Source of the DNA: a bacterium
Lineage (GTDB): Bacteria > UBP6 > JAFGXH01
Length of the DNA stretch: 13,155 nt
Direction of reading: 5' to 3'
NCBI GenBank assembly: GCA_027064085.1
Contig: JAMOQH010000072.1
Location: forward strand, 1-13,155
In this document: in pieces, positions 9,101 through 13,155 of the stretch
How positions within the stretch are numbered: the stretch's first letter is position 1
Layout: each line of letters begins with the position of its first letter
Notes under the pieces: generated by a model
The model's database searches: none
The model's input: only the letters and a program-made list of their open reading frames with translations
What the model was told of the DNA's origin: nothing
Made by a program: the position numbers and the translations under genes

Positions 9101-9515
9101 CAATATGTATATCGTGTTTTTTTAGCACTTTAATTAGAGTAATTAAACTATCAGGGTCTTGCAATAATGGGTCACCACCACTTAAAGTAACTCCACCATC
9201 TGTTTTGGTAAAATAATCTTTATCTTTCAATACAATATTTACTATATTTGAAACAGAAAACTTATTATTTGCTTCTGTAGATATAGATTTTCCTTCTGGG
9301 TTTTGACACCATAAGCAATTTAATGCACAACCTTGAAAAAAAATTGTTGTACGAATTCCAGGACCATCATGTACACATGACCTTTGAATATCCCATACTT
9401 TTAAGCTTTTTACTTTTTTATCTGTGTTATTAGAGACTTCTTGTTCTTGGTGTAGAATTACAGTCTTGTTATAGTGAATTTTCTTTTTTCTATTATTAGT
9501 GTTTAATACTTCCAT
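6117..9515 (-). CDS. Fused glycyl radical enzyme activase and glycyl radical enzyme (GCVEP type)
   Basis: Residue numbers use the ATG at 9515 (1132 residues). After a basic 40-residue extension, residues 41-285 are a radical SAM activase: VHDGPGIRTT, the cluster motif CALNCLWC (Cys63, Cys67, Cys70) and LSGGDPLLQ. It lacks the ferredoxin-like cysteine insert common in activases of eliminase-type enzymes. From about 292 to the end is a complete glycyl radical enzyme of about 840 residues: PDELLVGN, AVSFGRIDQ, the active site GCVEP (thiyl Cys721, Glu723) and the radical loop VRVAGY (Gly1109). Cys-x-Glu marks the eliminase/dehydratase branch (choline, diol, glycerol, isethionate and hydroxyproline enzymes) rather than pyruvate formate-lyase, which has Cys-Cys. 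The substrate is not recognisable and no partner enzymes or microcompartment genes adjoin it. It is presumably cytoplasmic and oxygen-sensitive. A single polypeptide carrying both parts is unusual. Confidence 0.88.
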   Translation of the reverse strand: MEVLNTNNRKKKIHYNKTVILHQEQEVSNNTDKKVKSLKVWDIQRSCVHDGPGIRTTIFFQGCALNCLWCQNPEGKSISTEANNKFSVSNIVNIVLKDKDYFTKTDGGVTLSGGDPLLQDPDSLITLIKVLKKHDIHIAVETALHVPSKNIEKLAPYIDLFLLDLKIVGNERFHKKYTKQNTTLINKNIKILLNLKANIQFRMVIIPNINDMNSTIKATANFLKSINYNSIELLKYHNMYEKKASDLGIEQKHLNITPEESLKALLKSVKQFKLFGISALNENLNPSPKKAIFTNRVYKIQNTIRESDYHLCIESSKLKTQYYKKNGFNKATTIHRAERLAYVLKNKSINIYPDELLVGNFTSKRVGGQVWEEHYGIMLASIMHQIDKQKPIPFKISKKDKLTFYTEIFPFWFKHSLIRKATPGIKDLITMLSRASDLSAGFNNNLAAIVHFVVNHERILKLGTIGIIKEIENEMKTNKDKKDFYKAAIISLKALGNFAERYSDELYEKALNETNPERKQELEKMAKICKFVPKNPARTFYEALQSMMFLQIALSMESFENAVSFGRIDQILYPYYLKDKENGIITYKKAKELLALFVLKMDEAILVNDGDTYLSLGRLFETQSTDQSLTFGGIDKNGNNATNEISYMLLDICELQPLAVNMTARINQNSPKKFTDRIAEVYINGAPMPALYNDDIYIKTLQKHYPQTSIKDSRNYAIVGCVEPNASNDHFGNTDCANVNLALPFLQALKGQNDDLWNIGLLADIEKITNKAIEYNLGKLNNKFSKSILNKYSNWRSNKKIPTLLLNKFNLKRKANISYNYPKNMNELLERFQNRLNNLTNSILKDHQKIEKELKKGFHTPLTSSLYENCVKTGKDVIEGGAKINSSGIQGVGVTDVGDSLNAINEVVFNKKLYTIEEIVKAIDNNFKGEFNQAIRKELLKVPKLGDDISDNPKKWVNKTMEIFTNSLKSVKNSPRNGIYTAGYYALNVNIIYGLRTPALPSGRLKGTPLANSVAPHYGKEVLDLMSSLNSVASLDFTNYAPNGTTVTFTIDSGLFQNENGVSNLSGLITTYFKKGGMQFQPNVINRDILVDAYNNPEKHKYLMVRVAGYCSYFNNISDELKLAIINRSCYL

Positions 9516-9521
9516 CATGAA

Positions 9522-9527
9522 CTCCTT
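9522..9527 (-). promoter_or_regulatory. Ribosome site that sets the start of the fused radical enzyme
   Basis: AAGGAG lies 3 nt before the ATG at 9518 and 6 nt before the adjacent ATG at 9515. The open frame extends to a TTG at 9533, but that codon lies upstream of the ribosome site and would be a poor start. Spacing favours 9515, with 9518 a close second. Confidence 0.7.
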
Positions 9528-9543
9528 AGTCAATTATATCATT

Positions 9544-9572
9544 ACTATAACTCAAAAGGACGGACTTGTCAA
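9544..9572 (-). promoter_or_regulatory. Near-consensus promoter of the fused radical enzyme gene
   Basis: On the minus strand a perfect TTGACA (9567..9572) is followed after exactly 17 nt by TATAGT (9544..9549). This is the strongest promoter match in the window and implies a 5' leader of about 20 nt. It shows the gene is transcribed apart from the upstream envelope-protein operon. Confidence 0.75.
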
Positions 9573-9577
9573 TCCCG
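9561..9577. promoter_or_regulatory. Possible operator dyad over the -35 box
   Basis: The 17-nt sequence CGGACTTGTCAATCCCG has dyad symmetry of the form CGG-N3-TTG-N-CAA-N3-CCG. It is centred on the -35 box of the radical enzyme promoter. A repressor bound here would block RNA polymerase. I do not recognise the regulator, and the symmetry is imperfect at two pairs. Confidence 0.35.
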
Positions 9578-9593
9578 TTTCTGTTTTTTTATG

Positions 9594-9642
9594 AAATATT
9601 TGCCATTTCAACCAAACAAAGTTTGTTTTACATGGAATATTT
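9594..9642. repeat. Imperfect inverted repeat between envelope-protein and radical-enzyme genes
   Basis: The arms AAATATTTGCCAT (9594..9606) and ATGGAATATTT (9632..9642) pair with a 2-nt bulge. Between them the nested palindrome AAACAAA-G-TTTGTTT (9614..9628) can also pair. Its position downstream of the 9708..11228 gene would suit a terminator or mRNA-end structure, but no U-tract follows on the minus strand and GC content is low. The rest of the 9528..9707 gap holds the radical enzyme promoter and otherwise featureless AT-rich sequence. Confidence 0.35.
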
Positions 9643-9707
9643 AACTAATAAATTATTTAAATATTATTATATTGTATGGAATTAGTTTTTAAAAGGGGAT
9701 GCTATTT

Positions 9708-11228
9708 TTAGTTACCGGCAGGAATACATACTCCATCGCCATAATCTTTGTATCCAGATTTACAAACACAAGAACCATTTCCTGCTCGTCTATAACCTTT
9801 ACTGCTTGGACAAACACATCGACCTTTCCATTCTACTTGTGGACGAGGGCATTTATTTAAGCAGTTTCCCCAATAGCTTATTAGTCTGCATTTTTGGCAA
9901 GTTCCAGACTTTTTAGAAGAATATCCTTTTAGGCATGTGCATTTTTTATACTTGTTTGACCAAGATTGATTTACTCCAGCACAAACACATCTATTGTTTC
10001 GTGACACTTTTCCCGCTGAGCAAATACATTTTCCATTTGAAAAAGTTCCACCTGATAATTCACAAGTTCTTTTATTGTTTTTTTCAATATCCTGGTTTAA
10101 ATTTTCCTTTTCTTTTTGTAATCTTTCCTTTTCTTTTTCTGCTTGTTCTTTTTGTTTTTTTAGTTCTTCAAGCTGTTTTTTTAACTCTTCGGTTTCTTCT
10201 GAAGATGATGTATTTTTAATTTGTTCTTCAATTTTCTTTTTTTCACTTTCCATATTGTTTAGATTTTCTTCAAGACCTTTATTTTCTGATTCTAATTTCT
10301 CTTTATCATTTTCAAGCTTTTTCTTTTCAAATGCTAAACTAGCTTTTTCTGCTTCAAGAGCTTTATTTTTTAAACTTAATCCTTCATTTTCTTCTTGTAG
10401 GTTTCCATATTTTCCGTCTAGTTCGTTATATTTTCCACCTAATTCATCATATTTTCCACCAAGTTGTCCTAATTTACCAGATAAACATTTTCTACTTGCT
10501 CTTTCTCTTTTGGCAACTTCAAAATTATAAATAAAAGTTATACCCCAACTATAATCCCAATTTAGAATTGGTTTTATTGTAAAGCCAGGTGCAAAATATG
10601 TTGAAAAACTAATTGCAGAATTTCTTATTGGAATTGTAAAACCAAGAGGGAAACCTATGCTCATTTTTAGGCTTCTACCATCATCATCTAATTGTGTTCC
10701 TAAAATAAATTTAGTACCATAATCAATATCAAATGATATTACAGAATTTTGATATGGTCTATATTTATGGTTAACACCTAATGATGCTAGAAAGTTTTTA
10801 TTAAAGTCAACTCCGATAATAGATTCCATACTTATGTTAAATGGAAGCCAAAATCTAAAATCAAAACCATTAGGGGTACCAACAATTAATGCCGTATCAA
10901 GAGTGTATGGTTTTGCATAATTTATTGCACAAGTTCTTTTAAAGTTTTCAGCAATAGTTTCTTTAATTTCTTTTCCTACTGATTTTGCAATAGATTTAGC
11001 CGCTTCTTTTTTGGCTGTTTTGGTAACAACATTTTTGGTTTTAGGATGAGACACCGGAGGCACCGCCTTAGTAGGATGAGGCACCGCCTTAGTAGGATGA
11101 GGCACCGCCTCATCCTTACTCTGCACTGCCTTGTTTTTGCTATTTGTTGTTACTTTATTATTACTTACTTCTTGTGCAAATAACATATTTGCACTTAGTA
11201 AAAATAATAGTATTAATATAAACTTCAT
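9708..11228 (-). CDS. Envelope protein: beta-barrel, coiled coil and cysteine-rich tail
   Basis: This 506-residue protein has a Sec signal peptide (likely cleaved after Ala18). Residues 37-61 are a low-complexity repeat (HPTKAVP units) and 68-98 are Lys/Ala-rich. Residues 105-238 alternate polar and hydrophobic or aromatic residues in strand-length stretches with turn motifs, as in a small outer-membrane beta-barrel. Residues 251-277 repeat GKYDELG-like heptads and lead into a highly charged coiled coil (about 278-386). Residues 388-506 hold about 17 cysteines in EGF-like spacing (CICSAG, CVCPSS, CVCKSGY). The barrel probably anchors the protein while the coiled coil projects the cysteine-rich head or spans the periplasm. 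It starts 3 nt after glyA, with GGAG inside the end of glyA, so it is the last gene of that operon. I do not recognise a named family. Antisense frames here are shadows of the Lys/Glu-rich coiled coil. Confidence 0.75.
   Translation of the reverse strand: MKFILILLFLLSANMLFAQEVSNNKVTTNSKNKAVQSKDEAVPHPTKAVPHPTKAVPPVSHPKTKNVVTKTAKKEAAKSIAKSVGKEIKETIAENFKRTCAINYAKPYTLDTALIVGTPNGFDFRFWLPFNISMESIIGVDFNKNFLASLGVNHKYRPYQNSVISFDIDYGTKFILGTQLDDDGRSLKMSIGFPLGFTIPIRNSAISFSTYFAPGFTIKPILNWDYSWGITFIYNFEVAKRERASRKCLSGKLGQLGGKYDELGGKYNELDGKYGNLQEENEGLSLKNKALEAEKASLAFEKKKLENDKEKLESENKGLEENLNNMESEKKKIEEQIKNTSSSEETEELKKQLEELKKQKEQAEKEKERLQKEKENLNQDIEKNNKRTCELSGGTFSNGKCICSAGKVSRNNRCVCAGVNQSWSNKYKKCTCLKGYSSKKSGTCQKCRLISYWGNCLNKCPRPQVEWKGRCVCPSSKGYRRAGNGSCVCKSGYKDYGDGVCIPAGN
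11046..11120 (-). repeat. In-frame palindromic and tandem repeat within the envelope protein gene
   Basis: Two exact 21-nt copies of GCACCGCCTTAGTAGGATGAG (11060..11080 and 11081..11101) and a partial third are translated as HPTKAVP units (the protein starts SKDEAVPHPTKAVP). The end of the array forms a perfect 10-bp stem, AGGATGAGGC / GCCTCATCCT, with a 3-nt loop (11094..11116). It is far richer in GC than its surroundings and resembles the repeats at 13024..13155. Confidence 0.75.
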
Positions 11229-11231
11229 ATT

Positions 11232-12467
11232 TTAATTCTCCAAATTAAATTTTAATGAAAAATCTTTAACTTCATTGGCAATTTTAGTTAATTTTGTTTC
11301 ATTATTGATGTTTTGAGAAACTAAGTTAATCCATTTAGCAATTTCTTTCATTTCAGTTTCTTTCATTCCTTTTGTTGTAACTGCTGGAGTTCCTATTCTG
11401 ATTCCAGATGGATCCATAGGAGATCTTTTATCAAAAGGAACCGAGTTTGCGTTTGTTACAATATGAACTTTATTAAGAGCAACAGAGAGCTCTTTACCAC
11501 TTATGTTTTTATTTGTTAAATCTATAAGAATTAAGTGATTATCTGTTCCATTTGTTACTAAATTAAAACCATGATTTATTAATTCTTCTGATAATACTTT
11601 TGCATTTTTAACTATTTGTTGAGCATATAATTTAAAACTATCTTGAGATGCTTCTTTTAATGCAACTGCAATTGCTGCAGTTGTGTGATTATGTGGTCCA
11701 CCTTGAAGGCCTGGGAATATACCTTTGTTTACTTTTCTTACAAAACCTTTAGCCATTAATGCCATTCCGCCTCTTGGCCCCCTTAAGGTTTTATGAGTAG
11801 TGGTTGTTACTACATGAGAATGAGGAACTGGGCTAGGGTGAACTCCACCTGCTACTAATCCTGCAATATGAGCCATATCTGAAAGTAAGTATGCACCAAC
11901 TTCATCTGCTATTTCTCTAAATTTAGCAAAATCTATAAACCTTGGATATGCAGAACTTCCTGCAATAATTAATTTAGGCTTTTCTTTTAATGCTAAATCC
12001 CTAATCATATCATAATCAAGCATGCTTGTTTCTGGATTCAGTTCATACTGAACAGAATCATAATAAATACCACTTGCACTTACTTTCCAGCCATGAGTCA
12101 AATGTCCTCCATGAGGAAGAGCCATTCCCATAATTTTATCATTTGGTTTTAATAAACCAAGCATTACGCCTAAATTAGCAGGAGCACCAGAAAGTGCTTG
12201 AACATTAGCTCCATAAGAGCCAAATAATGATTTTGCTCTGTCTATTGCAATTTGCTCTATTAAATCAATATTTTCTTGACCTTCATAGTATCTCTTACGG
12301 GGATAGCCTTCTGAGTACTTGTTGGTTAAAATTGAACCAGTGGCTTCTCTAACTGCTTTAGACACATAATTTTCAGATGGGATTAACCTTATGGAATATT
12401 TTTCTCTTTCTTCTTCAAGAGCAATTAATTCAGCGATTTCCTTGTCAAAATTTAATAAATTATTCAT
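11232..12467 (-). CDS. glyA: Serine hydroxymethyltransferase
   Basis: This cytoplasmic, pyridoxal phosphate-dependent enzyme interconverts serine plus tetrahydrofolate with glycine plus methylene-tetrahydrofolate and is the main source of one-carbon units. The 411 residues match the usual bacterial length and cover the whole fold. Visible landmarks are IPSEN (29-33), YSEGYPRKRYYEG (51-63; many homologues have GYPGKRYYGG), SDMAHIAG (196-203), the cofactor lysine Lys226 in TTTTHKTLRGPRGG, the GLQGGPHNH loop and SGIRIGTPAVTTKG near the C-terminus. The ATG has an AGAGGA site that overlaps the stop codon of the upstream thioredoxin-like gene, 7 nt away, and the next gene begins 3 nt downstream. 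No riboswitch could fit in these gaps; any control must lie upstream of the window's right edge. Identification is very secure. Confidence 0.98.
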   Translation of the reverse strand: MNNLLNFDKEIAELIALEEEREKYSIRLIPSENYVSKAVREATGSILTNKYSEGYPRKRYYEGQENIDLIEQIAIDRAKSLFGSYGANVQALSGAPANLGVMLGLLKPNDKIMGMALPHGGHLTHGWKVSASGIYYDSVQYELNPETSMLDYDMIRDLALKEKPKLIIAGSSAYPRFIDFAKFREIADEVGAYLLSDMAHIAGLVAGGVHPSPVPHSHVVTTTTHKTLRGPRGGMALMAKGFVRKVNKGIFPGLQGGPHNHTTAAIAVALKEASQDSFKLYAQQIVKNAKVLSEELINHGFNLVTNGTDNHLILIDLTNKNISGKELSVALNKVHIVTNANSVPFDKRSPMDPSGIRIGTPAVTTKGMKETEMKEIAKWINLVSQNINNETKLTKIANEVKDFSLKFNLEN

Positions 12468-12477
12468 TTTTCCTCTA
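12468..12477 (-). promoter_or_regulatory. glyA ribosome site overlapping the upstream stop codon
   Basis: The minus-strand sequence AAATAGAGGAAAAATG embeds the TAG stop of the thioredoxin-like gene in the glyA ribosome site. This suggests translational coupling, with the same arrangement as at 1438..1448. Confidence 0.65.
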
Positions 12478-13155
12478 TTTTAATAAATTAACGATATCAT
12501 TTTCTAGTTTTGCTTCGTTACTATCATAACCTATAGTTGCTTTTAAAATTTTTCCATTACCATTAACTAGAAACATAGTTGGAAAATTTTCAATACTATA
12601 TCTTCTTGAGATAATATTATAACTATCTTTTAAAATAGGAAACTCTAAAGCATTGTCTTTAATAAATTCTTTTACTTCTACGATTTCGTCTTTATCTTTA
12701 TCAGTATTTACTGCAACTATTATTAATCCCTTATTTTTATATTTTTTGTACAGTTTATTTAAGAAAGGTAATTCCTTTTTACATGGTTTGCAATAGTTTG
12801 CGTAAAAAGTAAGTATCAATAATTTTTTCTTTTTATTAGAGTCTGTTCCAACATAATTAGCAATATCAAGCATGTTTACTTTAGCTATTTTATTATTATA
12901 TACTAATGCTCTAAATTCTATTATGGACTTTCCTGCAAGAGGGTGCTTATGGGATAAATGTGATGTTACTTTTTTAGTATCTTCTTTTTTAGCCATTTTA
13001 TCTTTTTTGTCTTGATTTTGCTTGTCTTTTGGATGAGTCAACGCCTCGTCCTTACGCTTATCTTCGTCTTTTGGACGAGTCAACGCCTCGTCCTTACTGC
13101 GCTTATCTTGGTCTTTTGGACGAGTCAACGCCTTGTCCTTACTGCGCTTATCTTG
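12475..13155 (-). CDS. TlpA/ResA-like thioredoxin-fold protein (5' end beyond window)
   Basis: The frame is open to the right edge, giving 226 visible residues. The first ATG-like codon in it is a TTG inside a repeat, so the true start and any signal peptide or lipobox lie outside the window. The first 45 residues are charged tandem repeats (QDKRSKDEALTRPKD). From about residue 80 comes a thioredoxin fold of the TlpA/ResA type: FYANYCKPCKKELP with redox pair Cys122 and Cys125, then GLIIVAVNTDKD, and the cis-proline segment NFPTMFLVNGNGK. Such proteins are usually membrane-anchored outside the cytoplasm and reduce or exchange disulfides. It leads the visible operon, followed at 7 nt by glyA. 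Its shared repeat with the exported protein at 9708..11228 supports an extracytoplasmic location, but that is inference. Confidence 0.82.
   Translation of the reverse strand, partial: QDKRSKDKALTRPKDQDKRSKDEALTRPKDEDKRKDEALTHPKDKQNQDKKDKMAKKEDTKKVTSHLSHKHPLAGKSIIEFRALVYNNKIAKVNMLDIANYVGTDSNKKKKLLILTFYANYCKPCKKELPFLNKLYKKYKNKGLIIVAVNTDKDKDEIVEVKEFIKDNALEFPILKDSYNIISRRYSIENFPTMFLVNGNGKILKATIGYDSNEAKLENDIVNLLK
13024..13155 (-). repeat. Translated 45-nt tandem repeat with internal palindromes
   Basis: Units at 13111..13155, 13066..13110 and 13024..13065 (45, 45 and 42 nt) encode QDKRSKDKALTRPKD, QDKRSKDEALTRPKD and EDKRKDEALTHPKD. Each contains a palindrome GGAYGAG-N7-CTYGTCC, perfect in the middle unit (13073..13093). 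The array continues off the right edge. Unit lengths stay multiples of three, so the frame is kept. Confidence 0.85.

Noticed and set aside
9516-9533. TTG start at 9533 for the fused radical enzyme
   Set aside because: It lies upstream of the AAGGAG ribosome site. The ATGs at 9518 and 9515 follow that site at 3 and 6 nt.
9935-10530. Two overlapping plus-strand frames rich in Phe and Ser opposite the coiled coil
   Set aside because: They are the antisense of Lys/Glu-rich codons in a gene with signal peptide, ribosome site and domains. Neither has its own ribosome site or a recognisable domain.
11229-12474. Glycine or folate riboswitch controlling glyA
   Set aside because: Only 7 nt separate glyA from the upstream coding region, so no aptamer can fit within the window.
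13024-13155. CRISPR array
   Set aside because: The units are contiguous with no unique spacers and are translated in frame.

Overview
The window is very AT-rich and carries seven substantial protein genes, two of them cut by the window ends (a phospholipase D-like gene on the left, a thioredoxin-like gene on the right), plus two small gene remnants. All but one of the intact genes lie on the minus strand. Lipoprotein and Sec signal peptides, an apparent outer-membrane beta-barrel, many cysteine-rich EGF-like or dickkopf-like surface modules, and an oxygen-sensitive glycyl radical enzyme point to an anaerobic diderm bacterium, perhaps host- or sediment-associated. The cysteine-rich lipoproteins recall those of Myxococcota/Bradymonadales-type bacteria, but the base composition is unusual for them. 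No rRNA or other marker is present, so the lineage is a guess.

Left region (1-5197). A minus-strand pair of lipoproteins, 1446..3041 followed by 1..1437, shares one promoter and is probably translationally coupled. The upstream gene ends in a lipin/LNS2-like HAD phosphatase domain and the downstream one in a phospholipase D-like domain. Phospholipase D releases phosphatidate and lipin-type enzymes dephosphorylate it, so the pair could act in sequence on phospholipid outside the cytoplasm. A third lipoprotein, 3316..4803, is almost wholly cysteine-rich repeats. Each minus-strand lipoprotein start faces a plus-strand remnant of the same small secreted protein (3224..3298 and 4958..5197), which suggests an old tandem duplication of a divergent unit. 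The second remnant runs into a Cof-type HAD hydrolase gene (5175..6035).

Middle (6117-9515). A single minus-strand gene encodes a radical SAM glycyl-radical-enzyme activase fused to the N-terminus of a complete glycyl radical enzyme of the GCVEP (eliminase/dehydratase-like) type. Its own promoter is close to consensus, with a dyad around the -35 box.

Right region (9708-13155). A tightly packed minus-strand operon runs from a TlpA/ResA-like thioredoxin protein (partial) through serine hydroxymethyltransferase (glyA) to an envelope protein made of a beta-barrel, a coiled coil and a cysteine-rich tail. The two proteins flanking glyA share a translated, GC-richer palindromic repeat that encodes SKDEA-(V/L)-type peptides and has multiplied in tandem in both.

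The best leads for new biology are the phospholipase D/lipin lipoprotein pair, the fused activase-glycyl radical enzyme, and the in-frame palindromic repeats.
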